Assembly (NCBI GenBank): GCA_023515745.1
Contig: JALECJ010000004.1
Location: 186,001 to 250,000 of the forward strand
Source of the DNA: Amoeboaphelidium protococcarum
Lineage: Eukaryota; Aphelidiomycota; Aphelidea
Reading direction: 5' to 3'
Length of the DNA: 64,000 nucleotides
This document shows, piece after piece, positions 37,776 through 50,700 of this stretch. Both the position numbers and the translations under genes were made by a program. The notes beneath the pieces were generated by a model. That model was given only the letters and a program-made list of their open reading frames with translations, was not told where the DNA came from and did no database searches. Position 1 is the first letter of the stretch. Each line of letters starts with the position of its first letter.

Positions 37776-40355
37776 ATGAAGTTTACGTATGTCATTATTC
37801 CTGTTACTGCAATCTGCTGGTATTTTGGGTATCGATTGTACTTGGATGCAATTCAAGATTTGAACAATAGATGGAACGATTCGATTAATTTAAACTCTTC
37901 ATCCACCTCTGATCTTCACTTAAGTACACCTATAGTAATTTAATAGGCCAATTAAGAATATTAATAGTCTGATAATGATCCACTGCATTTTGTTCATATC
38001 TCAGATTTGCATATTAGTCGGTTTAGTAAGAAGAATGCAGAGAATCTGGAGCATTTCTTGAATTCAACTCTGCCTGGTATAAGGCCGGCGTTCGTTGTTG
38101 TCACTGGGGATTTGACTGACGCGAAAGATAAACGGAAGTTGTCTTCACTGCAGCATCTAGAGGAATGGTAAATGTATAGGGAATTGTTGCGAAAGTATGA
38201 GATTAAGGATGACTTTTGGTTTGATTTGCCTGGTAATCACGATGTATTTAATGTCTATGGATGGGATAGCGCGAATAACTTTTATAAAGAGTATTCCATG
38301 TAGAGGAAGAATGGATACTCTTTTGTATACCTGACACCACATGCCAAGTATTTGTTTCTTGCTGTTAATGCCTGTCCGGCAAGAGGTCCGTCTAGGCCAT
38401 TCAACTTTTTTGGTTATCTTGATACTGCCGATATGGATAAGATTTATCATGCTGTTAGTTAGGACAAGTATAGTCACGTGTTTCTTCTATCCCACTATCC
38501 ATTTGCGACCATTCTAACTGGCACTACAAGTAATGGGTTAACTTTTTAGGATCTTGCCGTGAATATAAGCGTTATTCTAAATGGTCATTTGCATAAATTG
38601 GTGGCCGGACTCGGGGATGTTATGCATGCCAAATTTGACACTCATCAAGTATAAGATCAGGTTAACAGCGGATAAAATAGTAATGATAGCGGTGATAAAT
38701 CTTCTGTTCTAGAGTTGGAAATTGGAGATATGAAGTAGAATGGTATGTTTCGTGTTATATCGATTGACAAGGGTATGATTTCATTTGTTGATCGAAGTAT
38801 ATTGAGTTAGGATTGCATTCAATCAATGAAGCAAATGCCTTGGGATGGTTTATTGTCTTCGAATACAGTTAAAAAGAGTTCTGGTGGTCGATATGCTTCG
38901 AATCCTGTCGTGCTAATAACCAGCCCGAAAGATGTTCGTTATGTCATCGATGGGAAAGAAGATTATAACTAGCTATTCACCCAAGACTCTTTTGATATCA
39001 GATTCTTTGTCTTTAATTGTGTACAGTATTCTACGAATGATATTGCAGTAAGTATTGATGGAAAGTAATTGGTTGGCGCTGTGCATATGATTAAAAGAGA
39101 TTTCTATTCGATCTAATGTCCTTCTGAAGGATATCTAGATGGCCGAATTCATACCATAAAAGTTCAAGTTGAACACTCTGGTACGAATAGCAATTCAGGA
39201 TCTCATGAAATCGAGTTTATGTTCCCGTATGATCGTAATAAGGTGGCAGTGTAGTCTGGGTTTGGCGGATACATTCTACATCTCAATTTATCCAATAGAG
39301 TGCCTGTTCTATTTCTAATGGCTTACCTACTAGCCTTTGTTGTTCTTATACTAGTTCCCAAGATGTATTATGCTTATCTGCACCGAACTAAATCCTACTA
39401 CTCTTGGCGAGTGAGATACTCTCGGATGCTCGTTCAAATGGACAAGTCAATTCCACATCCGCTGCCTCATAGATCTTTTTACACGTAAAGAAGTGCTGTG
39501 TATGTTTATTTCTGGCTATTGACTATATATAAGGATTTTTAATATTTCGCGTATGCCTCAGTGTACAGGCTTGTTACGCTGGCTTCCATCAGAGAAACGT
39601 ACTACCCTCTATTGACATATCTCTTGTACATTGTTGTAGGTCCGTATTTCATCGGAGAGTTGGTTCCATCAGCATTGGACACTAGCTAGTCACCATTCCA
39701 TAGTAGGAGTAAGTTTGCTTGGTTTTATGTTTATGGTATATGGATCGAAAATAAGTGGGTACCCATTACAGATACGTGGATGTATGGCCTACTTGAATTG
39801 GTGTATCTTTTCTGCCCTCTGGTGATCTATCTTTCGTTCTGTATCACACCACCTGAGCAGCTTTATGCACCACAGCCTCTTGAAGAGGAAGTGAAAGCGG
39901 CTGGATAGGATGTATACTGGTTACCGCCCATTCATAATCGACGCAGATTTCCGCTACATCGAAGGTTATATATACGCATCCTGGTGGTGTTGGTGATTTG
40001 GTATCAATTTAACAGTGCATTCTTCATATCAATCTTTTATGGGCCAATCGCTATGCTTGTAAGTCCTGGTAAGAGTTGGTTTATCTGCTGGGCGTGTTAT
40101 GCTTTGTACAAGCATAGATGGAGTTTTAAAGGACGCGAAGTGGACCTCTTGGAGGATGCTAATACTGATTCATCGTCTATAGTATCCAAGTTGACTCACG
40201 GACTCTAAAAGCTTCCTGATAAGTTAAGAATGTCATCAAAGTCGCTCCTTGGACATATTGCTTCAGACAGTGATTCGTTAAGTTTATAAAAGGAACCAAC
40301 AAAGTTATAATCTGATAAACCAGCAGTGTATGATCTCAGATAACGAAAGTAATGA
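37776..40355 (+). CDS. TMEM62-like transmembrane calcineurin-type phosphoesterase
   Basis: The product is 859 aa from ATG 37776 to TGA 40353-40355. The N-terminus MKFTYVIIPVTAICWYFGY is a signal anchor. A lumenal metallophosphoesterase domain follows, with metal-binding blocks DLHISRF, VTGDLTDAK, LPGNHDVF and LNGHLHKL in order. After a beta-rich region there are several membrane helices (VPVLFLMAYLLAFVVLIL and later LLYIVVGPYFIGELV, LVIYLSFCI, IAMLVSPGKSW). This arrangement matches TMEM62 and plant/protist relatives of unknown substrate. All five metal-ligand motifs look intact, so catalysis is expected. Confidence 0.85.
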
Positions 40356-40483
40356 ATTAAAACGTGTTCAATGGTGTCTAACTTTACATATAATATTATT
40401 TGGCCTGCTCGGCATCACGTGAATTCACAGCTATAACTATCTCATTGATATTCCAATAGTAATTGGAAAAATCTTGACGCTAA

Positions 40484-41860
40484 TCAGGTACTCTTGGTAC
40501 ACATCTTGAACTTCACTTTTTACGCTAAATGATATTAAGCAACTTTTCCAAATTTCTACAGATTTGATCGCTCATAAAGCTACCATGAATGCATATCCAG
40601 GCAAGCAGTCTTGCAATATGGAATATGATGACGCTGGAAGTCAAAGCAGCCGTCAAACCATTCTTCCCTAGAAAGAACTGGATCTTCACATCCCAGAAAA
40701 GCTTTCCTTGAAAAAAGCATATGTTGACATCCAGCATTGAAGGAGAGCGTCAGGACCACAGACTTCTGCGCACCAATGCGCTCTGCCACTTCATCAATCT
40801 CTGCCAACAGGCAAAACATTATTACCAGATAGCGGTCAAAATTTTCGCGATTGATACTATCAGAAGGATGACCAACCAAAAAGTTGCGCACTCTTAACAT
40901 AATGCTATCACAGGCACGGTAAAATTGATCCTTAGTCAATTGTAAACTGCCATCAGGTAGACAGTTACCAACAGAGACAAGACTTAACTGCATTCCAGTA
41001 GCGACACAAGACCAAAAATGACGCCAAAGTCTCTTTTTTTGTACTCCACGTACAACCTGGCGTCATTCAACATCGCAAAAACATATCTTTTCAATGCCAA
41101 GGCAAAATTGTCCCTCACGTGTTTCCAGAGACAGGTATAATACTTCCGAGCCACATTTTCGGCAACTGATTGCAGCAAAAACCGCCTTATAGATGCATGA
41201 TGCCTTCCTAAGCCCAAACGCGTGACTTGTACTCGCGAGCCAGTCCCATTACTACAGGATTGTTTCCTTCACGCAAATCTGAGCCATAGTTATTGCCGCT
41301 GAATGGCCTCATAACGTGTATCACAGTGGTCAAAGTAGTCTATAGCCAAGAATCTCACATTAGCATCAGGACCATTTCAAGTATCGATACCATCAAGACG
41401 CCGCTGAAGGTGAGCTCAAACGCCTCGTCCTTAGCACACCCCCACCCCAAAGTAACTCTCACAACGACCGATACTATTCGAACAATTTACCAGCTTCGGC
41501 TGATGGAATAGTACTATACCGGAGGAGTTTGCGATGCTGCTTCCAGTACTTGCTCATTAGGACTCGACACTAACAGCTATATTTAGGGAATTCCGGGAAG
41601 GTGTAATCAGCAGCTTCAAATATACCTTGCGCACAACCAGTATACCTGAAAAGGCCCTCTTAAAGCACACTTTGTATATGTAATGGTAATTTACACAGCC
41701 ATAACAAGTAATATTAGTAATTTTCATGAAGACCTCCGAATCCACCAATGACATAAACCAAAATTCAGTGGTAGAACTTTTAAAGGAATACCGCCGCTCT
41801 AATAATCTAACCAAAGTGTTGACTTTATTTAAAAAAAAAGATTGAGATGTATTGACTGAT
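40484..41860 (-). CDS. unrecognised gene with short introns, or a decaying gene
   Basis: Protein-like stretches lie in more than one frame. From about 41837: LVRLLERRYSFKSST...EVFMKITNIT. Then DYFDHCDTRYEAIQRQQLW, GRHHASIRRFLLQSVAENVARKYY with MLNDARLYVEY, and from about 40990 ACDSIMLRVRNFLVG...FLGCEDPVL, ending at TGA 40484-40486. One join fits a 51-nt intron (GTATCG...GGCTATAG with a TGCTAAT branch). Two others would need only 20-21 nt (GTGTCG...TGCAG; GTGAAGG...TGTAG). An A7 run near 41032 offers frameshift as an alternative. Either a real multi-exon gene with mini-introns or a pseudogene. I recognise no family. Confidence 0.4.
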
Positions 41861-42031
41861 GCCTGCTGAGCGTCGTAAAACAGTAATAAACAAAGTCATA
41901 GTTGCCTAAAACAACGGTCGTTAACAGAAAAGAGATCGACCAAGATCAGCGTAAATATGGTTGATCTTTGATTGAAACACATTTTGAGGTACTGTTGGAA
42001 TAAAAACGATAGAAAATCCATGAGTGATATA

Positions 42032-42688
42032 TAGCACTCCCCACGGTCCGGACGGTCCGGTCTCGGTCCCAGACCATCATTTACGGTCTAACTCGGTCCG
42101 CGGACCGCATTGGGAAAAGTTAGACCGGTCCCAAGTCGATCCTTAAAATGTGAGACCGGTCTGAAATGCGGTCTGACGGTCCGGCATACGGTCCGGTCTA
42201 GACCGGTCTCATAGTGAAGCCAGCTCAATAAATCAATGTTATATCAGCCTTTTATATAGCTAATCAAGATTTTAAAGCTCCCTCATTGTTTCATAATCAA
42301 ATACTCAGCGGTGGCGCAAGATAACTATATACCCGCGCTTACGGACAGCACAAATTAACAATGACGTCATTCGTTTTAAGTGTATTATGCTCTTCATAAT
42401 CGTTTTAATTGTGTTCAAACATGTATAAGTAGCTATTATCGATAATTCAATATTGAATGAAGCGAAGTTACGGTACTTTATAATCGTTATTCACGCGTTA
42501 AGTCATAATTACAATGGCCACTCTGATATATCTCTTGGACCGGTCTGGACCGGTCTGTCTGCGGTCCAGGACCAACGGTTCAGTCTATGCACGGTCCTGG
42601 ACCGAATGGTCAAATGACGGACCGGTCTTGCGGACGGACCGGTCCCGGACCAAAAAAAGCGGTCTGCTTTGGACCGTGGGGAGTGCTA
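42032..42688. mobile_element. hAT-like MITE with GGACCG-rich ends
   Basis: A 657-bp element is bounded by perfect 18-bp terminal inverted repeats (TAGCACTCCCCACGGTCC). Imperfect 8-bp duplications flank it, gtgatata (42024-42031) and gtgataaa (42689-42696). Both subterminal 150-200 bp are packed with CGGTCC/GGACCG and related GACCGGTC words in both orientations, an unusual base composition against the AT-rich core (about 42215-42530). It has no coding capacity. The 8-bp duplication and TAG... ends suggest the hAT superfamily, whose transposase binds short subterminal repeats. Confidence 0.85.
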
Positions 42689-43034
42689 GTGATAAAACAG
42701 TTCGCGTTTAGGCCTCACAGTGTTCCTATTTTACAGTTGTCCATATCAGAATAGTCAGTCAGTCAGTCAGTTCTGAAACGATCTCTTCTTATTCCTTTCG
42801 TCGTCGTTGTCAGTCGCCCATTATGGAACCAAGAAAGCGCTTAAACTCTTTACTGCAATTCAAAAAACTACCGGTATTTCATTTCGTTCGCCGTTTCTCT
42901 TTCATTCTGCGTCGGGTATCCTCTCTGCTAAAACTGTTAGTCATCTAGCTGGGTTTATAATACTGATAACTGTGACCATCCAGTGATTATTTTGGTTTTA
43001 GATTTCAACTTTTAATTATTGAAATTTTATAGTT
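42689..43034. other. RPN8 upstream region
   Basis: 346 bp containing the RPN8 promoter directly next to the MITE. It has a CAGT tandem microsatellite (about 42756-42772). The MITE lies close enough to influence RPN8 expression. No gene. Confidence 0.45.
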
Positions 43035-44009
43035 ATGACTGTGGATTTAAATTTAAATTTGCCTGAGTGTGTTGAAGTTCATCCGCTGGTTCTGCTGTCT
43101 GTGGTGGACCATTACAACCGTGTGGCATCTAATACTAGCAAGAGAGTGGTTGGTGTTCTCCTTGGTCAGAGCAGAGGCGGTGTGGTTAATGTCGCTAATA
43201 GTTATGCACTCCCATTTGAAGAGGATGAGAAGGATACATCTGTGTGGTTCTTGGATCATCATTACTTGTAGGATATGTTTGAGCTATTCAGGAAGATTAA
43301 TTCTACAGAGCGAGTCGTTGGATGGTACCACTCTGGGCCCAAGTTGAGAGCCAGTGATCTTGAAATTAATCAAGTGTTCAAGCGTTATATTCAGCACCCA
43401 GTGCTTGTAATTATCAATGTTGAACCGTCCGATCAACCTGGACTGCCAACGAATGCCTATGTCGCCTATGAAGATATTCGGGATGACGGCACTGCCACAA
43501 TGAGAACTTTTGAACATCTTCCCAGCTAGATCACGAGCGAGGAGAGTGAAGAGATTGGTGTGGAGCATTTGTTGAGAAATGTGAAGGATACTGCCACTGG
43601 AGATCTGGCCAGTCGTGTGGAATAGAAGATGACTTCTCTGGGCCGTCTGGGTGAGCACTTATCTCAGATTCAGTCGTACTTGGGTAAAGTGCTAGCTGGT
43701 TAGTTGCCAGTTAATCAGCCAATTATGAACAATTTGTAAAAGATTTTGAATCTTCTGCCTGATTTGAGTAATGAACAGGTGGCCAAATCTTTTAATGTGG
43801 TGAACAATGACCGTCTGGTGTCTGTGTATCTGGCTTCTCTATCGCGCTCCATCGTGGCTCTGCACGAACTCATTGACAATAAACTGCAGAATAAAGAGCA
43901 AGTTCAGGCTTTGGAATTGGCTAAAGATTAGGCTGAGTAGGATAAGAAGTTGATTGATAATCTGGCAGCTACTAACAGCAGCAAAAAGGATAATAAGACT
44001 GCTCAATGA
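43035..44009 (+). CDS. RPN8: 26S proteasome regulatory subunit RPN8 (PSMD7)
   Basis: The product is 324 aa, identical in length to human PSMD7. The MPN domain (residues about 10-145) has [42 protein letters not shown] and [10 protein letters not shown]. It lacks the JAMM metal-binding Glu/His/Asp set, as RPN8 should. Then come [29 protein letters not shown] and LIDNKL, matching its helical tail. RPN8 pairs with the deubiquitinase RPN11 in the lid. Gln at several TAA/TAG codons aligns with Gln in human (for instance [11 protein letters not shown] against QLQDVFNLLPD). Confidence 0.98.
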
Positions 44010-44169
44010 TTATCATATGGTCCTTGATCATTAGTAATTATAATCGGTTAGTACTGTCGCTGTTCTAATACTGAATACCTTATCTCAGGATGATGATGCT
44101 CAATGTATTATCAACTACTTATTATTGAACATTTTCAAGTTTTTGTATTCAAATTTACTAATTTATTGA

Positions 44170-44769
44170 TCATTATTAACGTATTAGTCTAGAATAGATT
44201 TAGAGACTCACAGCGGATGTCATCATTATCGCTGCGACAATACTCGCGACTGATCTTCCAAATGATTTAAACGGTTGTCTAACCAGGTACGTTCCATGCT
44301 TCAACTCTATTAGGCGGTACTCTAATAATCGCTGCTTTATTGAACTCTGAAATGTCATAAACGACAGCACATTCAAAACGGTAAAATGTAGCGATAATCG
44401 CCTCGGTGCATACAGCGATGTAAGAGGCAGAGCAAGAGTTGTAACGGCAAATGATGCGATGGAAGACACTTGTGCCAACTTGAGTTCCCGTTTAATCTAC
44501 GCAATTAGAGCTTTACATTCCGAATCGATATGTATCAGATCAATCACATTATTACAATTGTTTCGATCTTTATAATTGACGGCATACTCCACGTCGTACT
44601 TGTTTTTACAGTGGAGGAGAATGTTGCCTGATTTAAACTGATGTAACATAGTAGCAGCATCATTTCCACTTTTTATCAGTTCAATCTACTTCTCAACATC
44701 CTCCCTGTGCAGCGATTAAGGATAAAACACCTTAATTTCCTCAATTTGAAGTGATTTTAAAATATGCAT
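44170..44769 (-). CDS. predicted membrane protein, unrecognised
   Basis: A 199-aa frame runs from ATG 44767-44769 to TGA 44170-44172. The first ~115 residues are soluble and charged (IEEIKVFYPQSLHREDVEKQ, then a Cys/Asn-rich middle). A hydrophobic segment follows (VSSIASFAVTTLALPLTSLYA, then LHFTVLNVLSFMTF), and near the end SVASIVAAIMMTSAVSL. The frame continues upstream of the ATG without a stop for about 110 nt, so an earlier exon is possible. No family recognised. It could be a small organellar membrane protein. Convergent with RPN8. Confidence 0.5.
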
Positions 44770-44933
44770 TCCTAAAGATAAAATATCCTGTTTAGAGATA
44801 GATTTTACTTTATAAAGATGGTTCAATTTGTTGAAATAAGATCGCGATCAAATATCAATGATGAAGAGAAAGTCTCTCTTAACTTAACGGTGAGATCACC
44901 TAGACAAATAAAATAAATTTAAAAAATCAACTC

Positions 44934-47138
44934 TCAATTTATTCCATACAACTTTACACATGAATCGCAACCACCTGTGGCGAGATACTAACTGCCGCCT
45001 GATGCACCTGAAGTATCACCACCCACTGCCTTCTTGGGATGAAATAGAGCAAAGTGAATAGATTCGTCATACTTTTTGCGGTGAGCTGAGAATTCTTGCA
45101 AACAGGACCTGGTATTTATATCCCACAGGCGGACACTTGAATCATGACCTGCAGTGATTATAACTTGTCCATTGGGGGAAATGTCCAGTGAACTGACAGA
45201 ATCCAAATGTGCAATCATCTGATACGTGCACTAACCACTAGTGATATCATAAAACTTCAACTTTCTATTTTCATGAGCGGTAATGCACATGGACTCTGTC
45301 GGGTGGCAGACAACTTTATTCACCAGCAGAGATGATACAGACGCCGATCCAGCTGCATCCTCGGCATGGTTCATATCCTGAGTGATTTCGCTCTCATTCT
45401 ACGACTGCGGATCAGAGCCAAACTTTTAAATCAGCTCGCAAGTCTCCAAATCATAGCTGCATAGTGATCCATCAGCGAATCCAATCAAGATCTTGGTAGG
45501 ATCATTCTTGACAAAATCAAACGAGGTTGGACAAGATTCCCCAGCTGGAATTTCTTGAAGTGCTGCTGGAACACCAGATCCAGCCTCCAACACATCATCG
45601 ATAGAGTACACTTTGACGCCAATACTGCTCAGCACAACAAACCTGTTGCTTAGCGGATGAAACTTCAAGTCCCAAATGATTTCATCAAAAGCCTAAAAGC
45701 ACGCCAATTCCAAGCTCTTTGGCTGATATCTACCATATGGCTCAACCTTTGAGGGAAGAGACCACAGTCTAACCATTCCATCATAACCACCGGATACAAA
45801 AGTACCCACAGAGTCTTGTCCATTCTTATCAGTCAACATTGTGGTGAAAGAGAGCGCATTCACCGAGCCAGTGTGACCTCTAAATGTTAGTACAGGCTCG
45901 ATATCCGAACTCTTTTTTGTATTCTACTGCTCCAAATTCCACAATTTGATAGTTCCATCTTCACTACCACTCAAAAGAGTCAACTCTTCCGGATGAAAGG
46001 CGGCACATCTCACAGAATCGAAATGACTTCTCAACGTAAATTTAGGTTTCCACAACTTGACTTCATTCACTCGACTCTCAGGACTCGTCTCGCTTCCGCC
46101 AATATCTCCAGCAGTAGCAGAGGTGGAAGATGCATTAACATCGTCCATAGACAATCCGGCGAGTTCATTTGATATCGCAGCAGCGGTAGACGAAGTAACT
46201 ACTACGGTGTTGAATGGGCTCTTCTTCTTCTTTTTCCAAGATGAATACTTCTCCGTGGACTTGCTCACCGAGTCATCTAAAGATGAGACTGAAGGATCTG
46301 AATGATTTGGCTGAGCACCATTAGATTACATTTGAGACTGGTGATTTAAATTCTACTTTCCAGATTAAGACTTTCCATTCAACAACACTATTGTCCCGCT
46401 ATCAAAAAAACTGGAGCCCTTCTTACCAGCGGATTGAGAGTTATCGCCAGCACCTTAATCATTAGTATCGCCAGCTACCAGGTCCAACTCAGATACGCTT
46501 TAAGATGTTAACGGCGAGTCTAAATCATCGATTCCATTCATATTACTAATCAGCGGAGATGATGGCTCATCCGGATCGTATATAATAGAGTCCGTAACTC
46601 TAGATCTCGCCTTCGCTGCATCAGAGTCTTTTCTACTCTTACCATCTAAGGACTTTCTCCTGGCATTTTCAAATAGCTTAACAGCGTTAGTCAATCCGAG
46701 CGGGCCTTGTTAATCATCATCATCACTGCTTTGATTGTGGAGAAAGTGGACAGATTTAAGATCAGTCGATTCATCGATACCCACCTCTGCCAAATACTTC
46801 TTCAACATATCTTTAGCCTTGGAAGAAGAGCTCTTAGCTCCATTAGTGGTAACAGCAGGTGGAGCCGTAGTTTTGGTATCTACAACAGCAGCAGAATCTA
46901 CTGATTTACCGCTTTCATCGCCATTCCGAAGTTCTTTCACCACAGATTCAAGTAGTTGGATTCGCTTAACCAGATTCTCCTTCACCAATTCATGACCACG
47001 CAACTGTCCTTCAAGAAATGCGATTCTGTCCAGCAATTCTTCCCTCTCGCATCTCCAGTCATTATCTCTTTAGAGAGCTGCCACATGCTATCTCTAAATA
47101 TACTACAAGGCTTTCGCCATACTCATTCCATCTTCCAT
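44934..47138 (-). CDS. Striatin-like STRIPAK scaffold (Far8/PRO11-like)
   Basis: The product is 734 aa, ATG 47136-47138. The N-terminal coiled coil reads ELLDRIAFLEGQLRGHELVKENL...KRIQLLESVVKEL, matching the striatin helix (RIAFLQGERKGQENLKKDLVRRIKMLEYALK in human). A Ser/Asp-rich linker follows. The C-terminal WD40 propeller starts near residue 355 (LRSHFDSVRCAAFHPEELTLLSGSEDGTIKLWNL) and ends with LATGGCDSCVKLYGIN. Striatin scaffolds PP2A and GCKIII kinases in STRIPAK, controlling growth and cell-fusion signalling. It has a long poly-acidic, phosphoserine-like middle. Confidence 0.94.
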
Positions 47139-47782
47139 ATTTATTATTATTTGCTTATCGTTTACTCTTAGCACACACACAAACACAATTTGGAACAAAT
47201 TATCAAGTTCAAATTATAAAAGACTATGTACAAGCCTTACGTTGACTTAATAATGTCAGTAGACCAGAGTGAGATCGACAGTAATAACAGTACAGTTCTG
47301 GGTGGGGAAAGAGTAAGAGGACGAGAAACGAAACGAAACGGAAACAAAGAGCGGCAGATAAGATGTGAGATATCCTGAGTGGCAGTCACTCGCCCGCGAG
47401 AATAAACGAGCAACGATGAGCGGCGGCGTTGTTTGAGAACAGAGCGATCAGTCAGTTCTCAGCGGATTTCAAGTCTTCCACCTATGGCAGATTAGTTCAC
47501 TATTTCAAAGCAAATGTTATCCACGTTTCCTAGCGCTATTATTGTAGAGATAATATTAAACTTAATCACGATGTAAATCTTTTCCAATCTTGATTGTTAT
47601 TGATCAAATACTAATCAAGCTCATGTTTAAGCTTTCACTGACTCTCTCCTCCCGAATCTTTTCATTTGATTTCTTCCTTTTCACTCTTAAACAACATCAG
47701 TAACATTACTTACTGTATTGTGTAATACAATACAAAGCTGTCTTTATTGTGTGTTGATACTTGGATTTAAATATACCACGTT
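47139..47782. other. divergent promoter region, striatin / VPS54
   Basis: 644 bp between two divergent starts. It contains ACGAAACGAAACGG-type tandem words near 47325 and AT-rich stretches beyond. No coding potential seen. Confidence 0.4.
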
Positions 47783-50700
47783 ATGGCTGATAGATAACAA
47801 AATACTGCTTCTTCAAAGTTGAAGGATCACGAATATTCAGGTAGGCACATAAGTTAATCAGGCAGTTCCTAACAGGATGGTCATCATGAGATTAAGAATG
47901 AAGATGGCTCTTAATCTGCGTAAGTATCAAGTAAAACTTCTGACCGATTATCAACGATAGCAGTTTCTCAAGCGTCACCAACTTCTCTCCATTCTTAGGC
48001 GGAAGTTGATCACCGATCATGGACCATCTCTGACATTGGTCATAATAGCATTGCCTCTGTGCTCAATGATCCTAACAGTACATCATCTCAATCTGCCCTC
48101 TCTGGCAAGAGTTTGTCACAATTTGGTCATCGCATAGAGTAGTTGGCTTCCACTGCGTCATTAGGTCTCTTACCTGCTGCTATTCCAAAGACGGTCATAA
48201 AGTAGATTAAGCTCAAAGATTTTACAGCCTACATTTAAAACGTTGATCAGCTCAGTGATCGATATACTGAAATTAAGCACAGTGTCAGTGATGGCGATCC
48301 TATTCTGTTTGAAGAAGAGGACGCAGAATAGGAGGCTATGGATGGAGAAGATGTTAATTCTACTGCTGCTTAGCATAGGAGATAGTTGAAGCATGAGCGT
48401 ATTAAAGCAGTGGCAAAGAAGAGTGCCCACAAGGCAGATGCCATCAGCACTATCCCATCTATATTTTTTCAAGAAGATTTCAATCTTTAAGATCCTCGAA
48501 CGTTCGATGCAGTCACTGAGTTTGCTAATGTTACTAGCGTGAATGTTGCTATTTAGTCCTCCTAATCAACAGAGTCTGATTCTAGTTTTAAAAGTCATGG
48601 TAAAAGTGCACAAGATAAAACTACGAATGCAGTCCAGTAGGAAAAACTTTCACACTATCTGGATACTGTGGAAGTGCATTTGGTCGCTGAGATATCCTTG
48701 AGGTCACTGGAGTTCTTTTCTGCTTTATCGAATATTAAAACTCTGTAATAGACGACTGTCGAGTGTTTAGGTAGACTTCGCCAGTTGAGGTCATACCTGA
48801 AAGTTTTGAGTGACCGTCAGGCTAAGGAAGCGCTGCAGGTGGTGCAAAAGCGAAAGTTGCGTAATACAGTCAATCAGGTATACGATGCCATCTGTCTTAT
48901 TGATAATGTTAGAAAAACTTAGACGACGATCTAGATTTTACTGAATCATGGAGATTACGTTGGTGCTTTAGATGTGATTAGAGATACGGAGAATTTATTA
49001 AGAGGGAGGAACCAGGTTGCCAGTTCTCCATAGTCAGATCAGTAGAAGGTATTGAGAACTCCTGTATATTTGAGTGCGGTGCGTGGTCTGGTTCATTTAC
49101 ATTCTCAGTTGAATGAGATGATTAAACTGATTGGCAGTTTGATTGAGAATGAGTTTATTGACTTCATGATATCGGATATTGAGAAAAATTCATAGCATTA
49201 CCAAAATTGGGCTCATAAAGTATTGGATACCGCGATAGATAAAAGCCAGTTGCTTGCAGATTGTGATAATGCTGAAGAGATATAAAATACTCGTATGAAG
49301 CTGTCTCCTTATATCAATGGCCTCATCCGAGTAGATATATTTGGTCACGCATTACAAGTGTTCCGAGATCGGGTGATGAAGTATATTAAGGCTATCACCA
49401 AGTAGCATTTTCCTGCTCCATTACCAGATGAACGTGGTATGACTTCGGATGATGGTCGCACAATTGACAATGCTCTGGCTAGAAGATTTAAAGCTCTCAG
49501 TTTTGATGATTTCTATCGACTGTTGTATAGTGTTTTTACTGCGTTGTTGATGTATCTACGCAAACTCCATCTTAATTTAGGACTGCTGAGTGAAATTTTG
49601 ACTGATAATTAACAGAAAGGAATTTAGATTGGATCTAGTAGAGTGAAGAAGGATAAGGATAGTTTTAGTAACGGAAGTAATATGTCAATGTCCGTATTAC
49701 CAGAGTCTCCGGCCGTCGCCACTGCGGATACCTAAACCAAGTACTCGCAGATTCTCTCAGATGTATCTGATGTTCTATTTGCAGCGGCTGATTTGGCTCA
49801 TGTTAGATGCGGAAAATTTCTGATGTTGAGACAGGAGCAGAATACTTAATTGAATATGAAGGATTTCTTTAAGCTATTTGATTTGTGCTGGAGATTTATA
49901 GCGTGCGGAGAAGAGATGAGTGGGCGCGCTTGCATCGGACTTAAAGGATCTGTGTTGAGTCAGGCCAAGTCTTTTGTTTAGTACTTTCATATGGAGCGAA
50001 TGAAGTAGCTCACGTTCCTGATCGATGAAGAGAAATGGAGCCAGGCTGAGGTGCCTATAGATTTTTAATTGATTGTGGACAAGATTTGTAATTCCACCAG
50101 GACAATTGCATCTAGTGGTGGATATAATGCGCACTCTCGAACGAAATCTCTGCTCACTAGGCCGGATATTGTGATTGATCGAAATGTTGCTGACATTGTA
50201 AATAGAGAAGACAACGATGATAATGTTAGTGTGCGTACTGGTGTTCACGCGAACATGTAATCATATTTGGAAATCGATGATAAACATTATCACATCGTTC
50301 CTTGTGCATTGCTGCTTGTAAAAATGCTTGATGAGTATCTTATATGCATTCAAAATGCACCTGCCCTTGCCTCGGATGTATTAAACAGAATTGTAGATCT
50401 GGCCAAGTTTTTTAATAGTAAGACTAGTGGCATAATCGTTGGAGGCAATGCCGTGTCAAGTTCTGTGCTAAAAAGTATCACAGCGAAGCATTTGGCACTT
50501 GCTGGTCAGTCTCTGGGCCTTATGATTGCGCTGCTGCCGAAAATAAAGTCTCAAGTTGAGAAAGCTATGACTTCCAAGCAGTAGCAGGTGATGTTGCAGG
50601 AAGTTGATAAAGTTGTTACTGATTTCTCCAATAATCGCGAGCAAGTGTACTCGAGGATTACCCTTATCATGCAGGAGAGAGTCGCGGCTCATGCCTCACA

